Shown here piece by piece: positions 1 to 10,195 of a DNA stretch of 12,664 nucleotides. The notes under the pieces are model-generated. The model did no database searches and had not been told where the DNA came from. It saw only the letters and a program-made list of their open reading frames with translations. Position 1 is the stretch's first letter; every line of letters starts with the position of its first letter. This DNA is from Clostridia bacterium (GTDB taxonomy: Bacteria; Bacillota; Clostridia; Oscillospirales; CAG-272): positions 1 through 12,664 of the forward strand of contig JAKSPV010000027.1 in NCBI GenBank assembly GCA_024404475.1. Reading direction: 5' to 3'. Made by a program: the position numbers and the translations under genes.

Positions 1-490
1 CAGTGTATGCGCCGTCGGCGTTCATCACGACGACGTTGCGGAGCCCGAGCCGCTCCACGTTGCCGCCGAGCGTTCTGGCTCTCGAGGGGTTCATCTCATT
101 CGAGACGACGAGCCCGCCGTCTCCGACGGCGGCCGCCAGTTGGGCGGTCTTGCCGCCGGGCGACGCGCAGAGGTCGAGCACGCGGTCGCCTTTTCGGATC
201 GGCGCCGCGGCAACGGGTGCCATCGCCGCCGGATCCTGCAGGTAAAACCCGCCGGCGCGGTGCAGGGCGTGCGCGCCCCAGCCGTCACCGGTGCAGAAGA
301 AACCGTCAGTCGTATAGGGGATCCGCCGGAGCGACGGCGCAAGCGCGGAAAGCTCCGTGGCTGTAAGCTTTGCGGGATTTGCGCGGAGTGCGTGGACGCT
401 CTCCGGCGCGCCGAGCGCGTCGATAAAAGCAGGATATTCCCCGCCGAGCAGATCTTCCATGCGGCGGCAGAAAGCTTCCGGAAACGCCAT
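1..490 (-). CDS. NOL1/NOP2/Sun-family RNA cytosine-C5 methyltransferase (RsmF/RsmB-like), N-terminal part
   Basis: Family members transfer a methyl group from S-adenosylmethionine to C5 of a cytosine in rRNA or tRNA in the cytoplasm. The 163 visible residues contain the family signature FYLQDPAAM at 82-90, followed by SAM-binding motif I, DLCASPGGKT, at 106-115 and the acidic motif II position SNEM at 130-133. The catalytic cysteines and the rest of the domain lie beyond the left edge, so the gene is cut by the window and not shown to be broken. The ATG at 488-490 is preceded at seven bases by the ribosome binding site AAAGGAG (498-504). No RsmB-type N-terminal NusB domain is present, so RsmF-like is the better fit. 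The exact RNA target cannot be read from the sequence. The gene has its own short upstream region, behind the terminator of the thioesterase gene. Confidence 0.88.
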   Translation of the reverse strand, partial: MAFPEAFCRRMEDLLGGEYPAFIDALGAPESVHALRANPAKLTATELSALAPSLRRIPYTTDGFFCTGDGWGAHALHRAGGFYLQDPAAMAPVAAAPIRKGDRVLDLCASPGGKTAQLAAAVGDGGLVVSNEMNPSRARTLGGNVERLGLRNVVVMNADGAYT

Positions 491-506
491 GTGCGGGCTC
501 CTTTCT

Positions 507-524
507 GTTAGGCGAACGTCTAAC
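507..524. promoter_or_regulatory. Operator-like palindrome over the predicted start of the methyltransferase transcript
   Basis: The sequence GTTAGGCG-AA-CGTCTAAC is an inverted repeat with 8-base arms and one G-T mismatch. It sits directly downstream of a TATAAT (528-533, minus strand) and would span the predicted transcription start near 521. Symmetric sites of this size and position are typical of dimeric repressors such as the TetR family. No candidate regulator gene is in the window, so the assignment is inference. It could also act as a small hairpin in the mRNA leader. Confidence 0.35.
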
Positions 525-527
525 AAA

Positions 528-533
528 ATTATA
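528..533 (-). promoter_or_regulatory. Possible -10 element (TATAAT) for the methyltransferase gene
   Basis: A consensus TATAAT lies 38 bases upstream of the ATG on the minus strand, within an AT-rich stretch. No good -35 hexamer is found 16-18 bases further up, where the terminator stem of the preceding gene lies. The promoter is therefore weak, dependent on an activator, or not real. Confidence 0.4.
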
Positions 534-551
534 ATTTATGCAAATGCAGAA

Positions 552-576
552 AATAGCCGCCGGTAGGGCGGCTATT
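552..576 (-). terminator. Hairpin terminator after the aldolase-thioesterase unit
   Basis: A perfect 10-bp stem, AATAGCCGCC / GGCGGCTATT, encloses a 5-base loop eight bases after the thioesterase stop codon. On the minus strand it is followed by a short T-rich tract (TTCTGCATTT). On the plus strand a run of six T follows, so it could stop transcription from both sides. It separates the thioesterase gene from the RNA methyltransferase gene. Confidence 0.75.
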
Positions 577-583
577 CGTTTTT

Positions 584-1303
584 TCAGAGTTCTTCGAGCG
601 TGATCGCCGCCTCGGCGTTGACCGAGCCGTCCGCACGCACCGTGCGGAAATAGGAGACGCCCTCGAGGTCGCCGCGGTAGACTTTTAGCGTTTCCCCAAG
701 CGGCGCGGCCGCGAGGAAACTGATCAGCAGCGACGACACGCGGCAGCCGTCCATTTCGAGATGATCGCAGAAGAGATCGGCGTAGTGCGTGTTGTTGAGG
801 TGGCGGTTGACGTCCGCCTCGGCGTAGGTGACGGTGTGCTCACCGACGAGCGCGAGCGGCAGCTCCCCGGGGATACGGACGCGCGGCGGAAGATCGGAAA
901 GATCGAGCGGCTTGTCTTCCGAGTAGCCGAGCGGCACCTCGCCGACGCGGGTGGGACGTCCCGTTTCGGTGTTTACGAGCGCCCAGACGGAATCGGCCTC
1001 GGCGACGGTCTCACCGTCCCTGAGAAGACGGTGGCAGCGCCCGAACGCAAAGCCGTGCGACGGCGTTGCCCACGTTTCGGACGTGATCTCGTCGTGTGAG
1101 GCAAGCGGCGCCAGAGCGCGGAGACGGAAACGGGAAAGGACGAACGCGTATCCGCGGTCAAAAAGCTCCAGATAGGAGGGGCGTTGCCCCTCCATCTGGA
1201 GATTGGCAGTATCCTGCATATAGCGCATCAGGGCAGAAGCCGATGCGGCGCGGGAGATGTCTGTGTCGTTGACGGCGACGCGGTAGTGCTCTGTCCAGCG
1301 CAC
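584..1303 (-). CDS. Acyl-ACP thioesterase (double hotdog fold, FatA/FatB-like bacterial type)
   Basis: The enzyme hydrolyses acyl-acyl carrier protein to free fatty acid and ACP in the cytoplasm. The 239 residues match the usual bacterial length. The N-terminal hotdog half begins with the conserved aromatic and ND-containing strand (residues 5-15). The second half carries DVNRHLNNTHY at 164-174, the bacterial form of the catalytic D-x-N-x-H-x-NN-x-x-Y block of plant FatA/FatB, giving Asp164, Asn166 and His168. The start is a GTG at 1301-1303, only three bases after the aldolase stop codon and without a clear ribosome binding site, so translation is probably coupled to fba. No upstream ATG is possible without overlapping fba, and internal ATGs would remove the first beta-strand. 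Chain-length specificity is not predictable here. Confidence 0.85.
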   Translation of the reverse strand: MRWTEHYRVAVNDTDISRAASASALMRYMQDTANLQMEGQRPSYLELFDRGYAFVLSRFRLRALAPLASHDEITSETWATPSHGFAFGRCHRLLRDGETVAEADSVWALVNTETGRPTRVGEVPLGYSEDKPLDLSDLPPRVRIPGELPLALVGEHTVTYAEADVNRHLNNTHYADLFCDHLEMDGCRVSSLLISFLAAAPLGETLKVYRGDLEGVSYFRTVRADGSVNAEAAITLEEL

Positions 1304-1306
1304 GGC

Positions 1307-2272
1307 TCAGAGCGTGTCGTTCGAGCCGAGCACGTCGTAAATTTTGTGCTTGACCATCTTCTTGACTTCCTCACGGGCGACCTTGAGGTAGCCGCGCGGG
1401 TCGAAGAGAGACGGATCGGCGGTGATGGCGCGGCGGATGCCGGCGGTCATGGCGAGACGGATATCGGAGTCGATGTTGATCTTGCAGACGGCGGAGGTAG
1501 CGGCCTTACGGAGCTGTTCTTCCGGGATACCGACGGCATCCGGCAGAGCGCCGCCGAGGGAGTTGATCTCCTTGACGTATTCCTGCGGAACGGAGGAAGC
1601 GCCGTGGAGCACGATCGGGAAGCCGGGCAGACGGCGGGTGATCTCTTCGAGAATGTCGAAGCGGAGCGGAGGCGGAACGAGGATGCCGTCAGCGTTTCTC
1701 GTGCACTGCTCGGGTTTGAACTTGTAAGCGCCGTGGGACGTGCCGATGGCGATCGCAAGGGAGTCAACGCCGGTGCGGGAGACGAACTCTTCGACTTCTT
1801 CGGGACGGGTGTAGGAGGAATCGGCGGCGCTGACCTTGACTTCGTCTTCGACGCCGGCAAGGCGGCCGAGCTCACCCTCGACGACAACGCCGCGGGCGTG
1901 AGCGTACTCAACGACCTTCTTCGTCACTTCGATGTTTTCCTCGAAGGTGAAGTGCGAGCCGTCGATCATGACGGAGGAGAAGCCGCCGTCGATGCAGGAC
2001 TTGCAGATCTCGAAATCTGCGCCGTGGTCAAGGTGCAGGGCAAGGTCGATGCCGCTGTCCTCGATCGCCGCGTTGGCGAGCGCCATGAGGTAAGCGTGCT
2101 TCGCATACTTGCGGGCGCCTGCGGAGACCTGCAGGATCACGGGGGACTTGGCCTCGCCGGCTGCCTCGGTGATCGCCTGGACGATCTCCATGTTATTGAT
2201 GTTGAAGGCGCCGATCGCGTAGCCGCCCTCGTAAGCTTTTTTGAACATTTCCTTTGTGGTAACGAGTGCCAT
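1307..2272 (-). CDS. fba: Class II fructose-1,6-bisphosphate aldolase
   Basis: This zinc-dependent enzyme of glycolysis and gluconeogenesis cleaves fructose 1,6-bisphosphate into dihydroxyacetone phosphate and glyceraldehyde 3-phosphate. The 321 residues form one TIM barrel of normal length for the short (type B) class II family. Visible active-site parts are HLDHG at 80-84 (catalytic Asp82, zinc ligand His83), VEGELG at 131-136 (Glu134), GTSHG at 177-181 (zinc ligand His180), VLHGASS at 221-227 (zinc ligand His223) and NIDSD at 266-270, which binds substrate phosphate. The ATG at 2270-2272 has the ribosome binding site AAGGAG at 2279-2284 with six bases of spacing, and a good sigma-A promoter lies just upstream. 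Tagatose-bisphosphate aldolase is related, but the overall pattern and the housekeeping context favour Fba. Confidence 0.96.
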   Translation of the reverse strand: MALVTTKEMFKKAYEGGYAIGAFNINNMEIVQAITEAAGEAKSPVILQVSAGARKYAKHAYLMALANAAIEDSGIDLALHLDHGADFEICKSCIDGGFSSVMIDGSHFTFEENIEVTKKVVEYAHARGVVVEGELGRLAGVEDEVKVSAADSSYTRPEEVEEFVSRTGVDSLAIAIGTSHGAYKFKPEQCTRNADGILVPPPLRFDILEEITRRLPGFPIVLHGASSVPQEYVKEINSLGGALPDAVGIPEEQLRKAATSAVCKINIDSDIRLAMTAGIRRAITADPSLFDPRGYLKVAREEVKKMVKHKIYDVLGSNDTL

Positions 2273-2311
2273 AACAGTCTCCTTATATGTGGAAATTTTT
2301 TGTTTGAATCT

Positions 2312-2340
2312 ATTGTACCCTTGCCGGCGCGGAAAATCAA
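2312..2340 (-). promoter_or_regulatory. Sigma-A promoter of the fba-thioesterase unit
   Basis: Reading the minus strand, TTGATT (2335-2340) and TACAAT (2312-2317) are separated by exactly 17 bases. Transcription would start near 2305, giving a leader of about 33 bases before the aldolase ATG. The region between the foldase stop and this promoter holds no strong minus-strand terminator, so some read-through from the pth-mfd unit is possible. Confidence 0.75.
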
Positions 2341-2381
2341 CCTTTTTCCGAAAATTCGGCCTGTTTTTTTACGCTTCGGCG

Positions 2382-3488
2382 TCAGTAGCGGTAGTTCGGC
2401 GTGACGTTCGGAAGCGAGAAACGCGCGATGACGTCCTCATCCGCGACGGCCTCGGCGACGTAGGGGCTGAGATACGAAAGAAACAGGTTTTCCCGCACCG
2501 CCGCGTCGAAGTCGGGGAAGAAATCGGTGTTCGCCGTCTGCTTGTAGGCGCCCTCGTCGAGCGGCAGGCGCTTTGCGAAGAACGTGCCGTATGCGGTCGA
2601 GACCTTGCCGGTCTCTCCCTCGTCGAGCGAGAAGGCAAGCTCCGTCACCTCGCTGACGAACGACGTGCCCGCCGTGAGGTAGTAGCCGTTCGGGTAGACA
2701 CCGTCCTCGCCGTAGAAGAGCGCGGCTTCGGAGTGCGTTTTTTCGAGCGCGGCGAAGTCCTCGCCCGCGGCGAGCTTTTCGTCGATCTCGGCGATCTTCT
2801 CCGCCTTTTCGGCTTTCTCTTCGTCGGTCAGGGAGACGGTCACGTACGAGTTGGTGGACGGGTCAAGGATGAAACTGCCGTTTTCGTCCGTCGCGTAGCG
2901 GTAGGTGTCACCGACGAGGATGAGCGACACGCGGACGTAGTTTTCCCCGTAGTACCGCTCGCGCGCCTCGTCCGTGAGGGCGAGTTCGCCGTCCGCGGCG
3001 AAGAGCGCGTTTTCCAGCGCCTCGACCTTGGCTTCCATGATATAGATCTCGCGGAGGATCGAGCGGTTGACGCCGTACGCGGCGAGCAGCCGGTTGAACG
3101 CGTTGCGGCTGCCGTCGGCGTAATCCGCCTCGAGATCGTCGAGCCGCGCGTCGATCGCGTCGAGCGTTTTGTCCGAAAGGCGCACGCCGAGCCGGTCGCA
3201 GCAGTCCGCCGCCGCGGCTGTCTGCCGGACGTAGCGGAGCACGAGACTGTCGAGATATTCGGCGACGGTGCCGCCGGAGGAGAGTTCTTTCTGCCAGAAC
3301 GAGTCGTTGTCGGCGTAGTCCGAGTAGGAATAGGCGAAGACGGCCTTGTACGACGACGCCCAGTACTGGTACATGTTGGCCGTGACGACCGTTTTGCCGG
3401 CCGTGACGGCGGGCGTTTCCCGTGCGCACGAGGCGAGCGGAAAGACGAGCAGGAGAGCGGCCAGAAGTGCCGCCAGACGTTTTTTCAT
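2382..3488 (-). CDS. PpiC/PrsA-like foldase lipoprotein (peptidyl-prolyl isomerase family)
   Basis: This is a probable extracytoplasmic chaperone that helps secreted proteins fold at the outer face of the membrane. The 368 residues open with a lipoprotein signal peptide: basic MKKR, a hydrophobic core, and the lipobox LASC with Cys21 as the lipidation site. A SurA-N-like helical part spans about 35-180, and a parvulin-like domain about 183-310, ending in the typical LDEGETG and YGTFFAKR strands. The usual H-I-L-V motif reads L-I-L-V at 189-192, and an insertion of about 35 residues (196-230) follows, so isomerase activity is uncertain. The ATG at 3486-3488 was chosen because it gives the signal peptide and has AAAGGA upstream. 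The open frame runs on upstream, but only as overlap with mfd. It is the last gene of the pth-mfd unit, 14 bases after the mfd stop. Confidence 0.85.
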   Translation of the reverse strand: MKKRLAALLAALLLVFPLASCARETPAVTAGKTVVTANMYQYWASSYKAVFAYSYSDYADNDSFWQKELSSGGTVAEYLDSLVLRYVRQTAAAADCCDRLGVRLSDKTLDAIDARLDDLEADYADGSRNAFNRLLAAYGVNRSILREIYIMEAKVEALENALFAADGELALTDEARERYYGENYVRVSLILVGDTYRYATDENGSFILDPSTNSYVTVSLTDEEKAEKAEKIAEIDEKLAAGEDFAALEKTHSEAALFYGEDGVYPNGYYLTAGTSFVSEVTELAFSLDEGETGKVSTAYGTFFAKRLPLDEGAYKQTANTDFFPDFDAAVRENLFLSYLSPYVAEAVADEDVIARFSLPNVTPNYRY

Positions 3489-3502
3489 GGGGGTGTCCTT
3501 TC

Positions 3503-7090
<3,588 letters not shown>

Positions 7091-7104
7091 GCTGTGATCC
7101 TTTC

Positions 7105-7740
7105 TCAGTGGACTTTGCCGTTGTAAAGCTCCATGGCGCGGTCGGCTTTGCCGTCCATGAGGAGCGTCACGGCGTCAAGGGCGTCGTCGAAGCAGCCCTT
7201 CATGTGGCTGAGATCGTCGTCCGTGAGCTTGCCGAGCACCCAGTCTTTCATGTCGTAGTCCGGCCGCGGCTTCTCGCCGACGCCGAAGCGGACGCGTGCG
7301 AAGCGGTCGCTGTTCAGCTGGTAGATGATGTTGCCGAGCCCGTTGTGCCCGCCGTTCGAGCCGCCCGTGCGGATACGCATCCGGCCCGGTGCGAGGTAGA
7401 CGTCGTCTACGAGGACGATCACGTGCTCCGGCGGGATGTGATAGAAGTCAGCCGCTTCGCGGACGGATTCGCCGGAGAGATTCATGTACGTTTGGGGCAT
7501 CATGAGCAGCACGCGGTGTCCGCCGATCGTCGCCGTCCCCGTCAGCGCACGGAAACGCGCACGTTTGCACTCGACGCCGAGCTTTTCGCAGAGGACGCCC
7601 ATGGCAAGAAAGCCCGCGTTGTGGCGCGTCCTCTCGTAATCGCGGCCCGGGTTGCCGAGTCCCGCGATGATCCATTCCGGCGCGCCGGCAGTTTCCGCCG
7701 GCTGCTCGATCTTTTTGAACAAATCGAAAATGTTGCTCAT
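7105..7740 (-). CDS. pth: Peptidyl-tRNA hydrolase
   Basis: Pth releases peptides from prematurely dissociated peptidyl-tRNAs by cleaving the ester bond, recycling tRNA in the cytoplasm. The 211 residues carry the bacterial signatures: GLGNPG at 27-32 (Asn30), TRHNAG at 38-43 with the catalytic His40, PQTYMNLSG at 82-90, VDDVYL at 111-116, where the usual HDDLDL is changed but the catalytic aspartate position (Asp112 or Asp113) is kept, and GGSNGGHNGL at 126-135 with Asn133. About 20 residues before the conserved core are extra compared with E. coli. This start was kept because the ATG at 7738-7740 has GGGAG (7746-7750) five bases upstream. It is the first gene of the pth-mfd-foldase unit and has a good promoter about 90 bases upstream. 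Confidence 0.96.
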   Translation of the reverse strand: MSNIFDLFKKIEQPAETAGAPEWIIAGLGNPGRDYERTRHNAGFLAMGVLCEKLGVECKRARFRALTGTATIGGHRVLLMMPQTYMNLSGESVREAADFYHIPPEHVIVLVDDVYLAPGRMRIRTGGSNGGHNGLGNIIYQLNSDRFARVRFGVGEKPRPDYDMKDWVLGKLTDDDLSHMKGCFDDALDAVTLLMDGKADRAMELYNGKVH

Positions 7741-7829
7741 ATTTTCTCCCGATAACGCAACAGTAGCCCGGCTATCCCTAGGGAGGGGGGTATCCGGACG
7801 TCGCGTGCTTTGTTTGATTTTGATACCTC

Positions 7830-7858
7830 ATTGTACCGCAAAACGCGCCGGATTGCAA
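7830..7858 (-). promoter_or_regulatory. Sigma-A promoter of the pth-mfd-foldase unit
   Basis: On the minus strand TTGCAA (7853-7858) and TACAAT (7830-7835) are 17 bases apart. Transcription would begin near 7823, leaving a leader of about 83 bases before pth. No other promoter-like pair was seen within pth or between pth, mfd and the foldase gene. Confidence 0.72.
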
Positions 7859-7901
7859 GGGCAAATGTTTGCCGGCATCAAAAAAACCGCGGCGCAAAAT
7901 A

Positions 7902-7934
7902 CAAGTACACAAGATAATTTGTAAAATATACTTG
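7902..7934. promoter_or_regulatory. Nested inverted repeat overlapping the sortase-operon -35 box
   Basis: Outer arms CAAGTA (7902-7907) and TACTTG (7929-7934) enclose inner arms ACAA (7909-7912) and TTGT (7919-7922). The right outer arm overlaps the first bases of the -35 hexamer TTGACA. This could be a repressor site, but AT-rich promoter DNA produces such symmetry by chance fairly often. Confidence 0.3.
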
Positions 7935-7960
7935 ACATAGCGGGCGGAATGTGATAGACT
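7932..7960 (+). promoter_or_regulatory. Sigma-A promoter of the sortase operon
   Basis: A consensus TTGACA (7932-7937) and TAGACT (7955-7960) are separated by 17 bases. The predicted start near 7967 leaves a leader of about 114 bases before the sortase ATG. The DNA just upstream of the -35 box is AT-rich. Confidence 0.8.
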
Positions 7961-7981
7961 ACCGCTGTAAATGATGGAAAA

Positions 7982-8033
7982 ATAGCCGCGCGGTGCCGTC
8001 ATCCGCCGCCTCGGACGGACGGAAACGGGCTAT
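7982..8033 (+). other. Possible stem in the sortase-operon mRNA leader
   Basis: ATAGCC (7982-7987) can pair with GGCTAT (8028-8033), and inside it CCGTC can pair with GACGG. Together they could form an interrupted stem over half of the leader. No aptamer family was recognised and no T-run follows, so a riboswitch or attenuator is not supported. Confidence 0.25.
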
Positions 8034-8080
8034 ACTATACCGCAGAAACGCATACGGCGCGGAACAAGGAGATAGATTGC

Positions 8081-9295
8081 ATGTCATTGTTTGATAAATT
8101 CCGCAAGGATGACGAGGAAACGCTCGAAGAGGAACTGCCTGACCTCGACCTCGATCTCGAACCGGAGACCGACGGGGCAGAGAAGCCGACTGCCGCACCC
8201 GCGGCGGTGCCGGAGAGCGCGGCGTCAGATGAAGCGGCAGCAGAAACCGAACAAACAGACCCGGCGGAAGAGTCCGGGGCGACAGTCGGCGGAAGCGAAG
8301 CACAGACGCCGGATGAAGCGCCCGACGCGGCCGCGGAAGAAACCGCAGCCGAAGCGCCAGCCGTCATCGTCGGCGAGATCGACGATCCCGTCGCTGTTGA
8401 AAATTCCGCGTCCCGCCGCGTGACGGCGGCGAAGATCATCCGCGGCAGCATCCTGGCGGTGTGCGGCGTCGTTTTCGTCGTGTGCCTCGTTCTGATCGGG
8501 ATCAACCTTTACGGCAAGTGGATGGCGGGCACGGTGTACGACCCGTCCGAAATGGGTGCTTCCGACCAGCCCGGCGGGTTGGAGGTGCTGAAAAAGAACA
8601 GCCGTCCCGGCACGATCAGTGACCTTTCGATGATCGAAAACGGCGGTGATGAGCCGATCATCACGCCGCCCGACAATCCGATTGACGATCCCGACGAGGA
8701 TCTCCGGCTCGAGCTTGTCCGCAAGCAGGCGTATATCCGCGAGAAGCAGGCGCAGAACCCGGACGTTTTCGCCGTGATCGAGGTCAAGGATTCGAACATC
8801 CTGTACCCGGTCGTCCGCGGCACCGACAACGATTTCTACCTGACGCACGACGCGGCGAAGGGCTTCCTTTCGATCGGCGCGATCTTCCTGGACTACCGCA
8901 CCAGCACGCACCTGCCGGACAACTATAACAGCGTGATCTACGGGCACAACATCAACGGCGGCGCCATGTTCCATGACGTGACGCTCTTCGCCGACTCCGA
9001 GTTTTTCCGCACGCACGACGTGTATATTTACACGCTCGACGGGCTGTATATCTACAAACCGTTCTGCTACTACAAGCCGCATGTTTCGAGCGGCTACATC
9101 AAGCGTTCTTTCACGAACGGCAACGAGTTTGCGGCGTTCGCCAACAACATCGCCGCGCAGTCCATGACGCGGACGGATAAGATCATCACCGGCGACGACA
9201 CGATCATCACGCTTTCCACTTGCCTCAACATGACGACGATCAGCAAGTACCGCTTCGTCCTGCACGCTTATCTCGACCGGGTGATCCACGAGTGA
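8081..9295 (+). CDS. Sortase, class B-like, with long acidic N-terminal tail
   Basis: Sortases are membrane-anchored cysteine transpeptidases that cut a sorting motif in surface proteins and join them to the cell wall or to pilin subunits. The 404 residues start with about 110 residues rich in Asp, Glu, Ala and Pro, predicted disordered and cytoplasmic. One membrane helix follows (about 119-144), then a linker, then the sortase beta-barrel at about 225-400. Catalytic residues are visible: His289 in NSVIYGHN, Cys381 in ITLSTC and Arg391 in KYRFVLHAYL. The N-terminal membrane anchor and the spacing fit class B-like enzymes. The ATG has AAGGAG nine bases upstream. No protein with an LPxTG- or NPxTN-type signal is encoded nearby, so its substrate is unknown. 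It is the first gene of a four-ORF unit. Confidence 0.88.
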   Translation: MSLFDKFRKDDEETLEEELPDLDLDLEPETDGAEKPTAAPAAVPESAASDEAAAETEQTDPAEESGATVGGSEAQTPDEAPDAAAEETAAEAPAVIVGEIDDPVAVENSASRRVTAAKIIRGSILAVCGVVFVVCLVLIGINLYGKWMAGTVYDPSEMGASDQPGGLEVLKKNSRPGTISDLSMIENGGDEPIITPPDNPIDDPDEDLRLELVRKQAYIREKQAQNPDVFAVIEVKDSNILYPVVRGTDNDFYLTHDAAKGFLSIGAIFLDYRTSTHLPDNYNSVIYGHNINGGAMFHDVTLFADSEFFRTHDVYIYTLDGLYIYKPFCYYKPHVSSGYIKRSFTNGNEFAAFANNIAAQSMTRTDKIITGDDTIITLSTCLNMTTISKYRFVLHAYLDRVIHE

Positions 9296-10182
9296 AGGAC
9301 CGTCTTTTCGATCTGCTGCGCCGCCCCGTCTTCGGCGCGCCGGTGCGCCGCGACGGCGGCAGTCTCTTTTGTGACGGGACGGCGAAGCGCCATTGTTTCG
9401 ATCTGGCGAGGAGCGGCTACGTCAATCTTCTGCCGCCGGGCCGCGCGGGTAACGCGAAAACGGGCGACGACGGCGAGATGATCCGCGCCAGATGCGCGTT
9501 TCTCTCGCTCGGACTCTACGACGGCATCTCGGACGGGGTCGCCGCGGCCGCGGCGAAGTATCTGCCGCGGCGGGACGAGCTTGCGCTGATCGACGCGGGC
9601 TCCGGCGAGGGCTATCACACCTGCCGCATCTCGTCTGCGGTGCACCGGCCGACCGGTGCGCACATCAGGACGCTCGGCTTCGATGCATCGACGCACGACG
9701 CCGAGGCAGGCGCCAAACGCGCGCGTGCGGCGGGACTCGAAACGGACGAGGTCACGGTCGGCTTTGCCGCCGGGAATCTCTTTGCGCTTCCTGTCCAAAC
9801 CGGAAGCGCGGATTGCGTTTTTTCGCTCTTCGCACCGATCGCGGGGGAGGAGAACGCCCGCGTGCTCCGGGACGACGGCATCCTTGTCGTTGCCGCCTCC
9901 GGCAAACGCCACCTCTGGGAACTGCGCGAGGTCCTCTACGACGAGCCGCGCGAGTCGGGCGGCGAGATCAGAACGCCGGACGGCTTTCTGCCCGTCGGCG
10001 ACGAGACCGTTTCCTACCGCGTGACTGTGCCGGACACCGCCGCGCTCGAAAACTTGTACCACATGACGCCGTTCGCGTTCCGCACGCCCCGCGAGGGACT
10101 GGAGCGCCTCCGGAAGACGCCGTCGCTTGACGTGACGGTCGAAGTACTCGTCCGGGTGTTCCGGCGGGAAATCAAAGAGTGA
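9292..10182 (+). CDS. rlmA: RlmA-like 23S rRNA (guanine-N1)-methyltransferase with altered zinc knuckle
   Basis: RlmA enzymes methylate N1 of a guanine in helix 35 of 23S rRNA (G745 or G748), close to the peptide exit tunnel. The 296 residues show the family order: an N-terminal knuckle region, CFDLARSGYVNLLPP at 35-49, the acidic EMIRARCAFL at 62-71, then SAM-binding motif I DAGSGEGYHT at 101-110 and a Rossmann fold. The expected first C-x-x-C of the zinc knuckle reads RPVF at 11-14. Only Cys27 and His34/Cys35 remain. The GTG at 9292 overlaps the sortase TGA, indicating translational coupling. The upstream open frame only repeats sortase sequence. Which guanine is modified, and whether the enzyme is still fully active, cannot be judged here. 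Confidence 0.82.
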   Translation: MKDRLFDLLRRPVFGAPVRRDGGSLFCDGTAKRHCFDLARSGYVNLLPPGRAGNAKTGDDGEMIRARCAFLSLGLYDGISDGVAAAAAKYLPRRDELALIDAGSGEGYHTCRISSAVHRPTGAHIRTLGFDASTHDAEAGAKRARAAGLETDEVTVGFAAGNLFALPVQTGSADCVFSLFAPIAGEENARVLRDDGILVVAASGKRHLWELREVLYDEPRESGGEIRTPDGFLPVGDETVSYRVTVPDTAALENLYHMTPFAFRTPREGLERLRKTPSLDVTVEVLVRVFRREIKE

Positions 10183-10195
10183 AGGAAGAAAACCG

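Larger units (their letters stand above)
7741..8080. other. Divergent intergenic region between pth and the sortase operon
   Basis: This stretch of 340 bases contains no plausible gene. It holds the pth promoter (minus strand) and the sortase-operon promoter (plus strand), each with a leader of roughly 85-115 bases. It also contains a short palindrome GGCAAA-TG-TTTGCC (7860-7873) abutting the pth -35 box, a nested inverted repeat at 7902-7934, and a possible leader stem at 7982-8033. The middle (7897-7931) is strikingly AT-rich for this genome and could serve as an UP element. Confidence 0.7.

Noticed and set aside
2346..2392. CCGAA-AA-TTCGG followed by a T-run on the plus strand, and ACGC-TTCG-GCGT, as a terminator for the foldase operon
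   Set aside because: The T-run is on the wrong strand for the minus-strand operon, and there is no plus-strand transcript here that would need it. Stems are only 4-5 bp.
1184..2404. Long plus-strand open frame opposite the aldolase gene
   Set aside because: It is the antisense shadow of fba and the thioesterase gene, produced by high GC content and codon bias. It has no family motif or ribosome binding site.
8031..8040. TATACTATAC as a second promoter for the sortase operon
   Set aside because: No acceptable -35 hexamer lies 16-18 bases upstream, while a very good promoter exists at 7932-7960.
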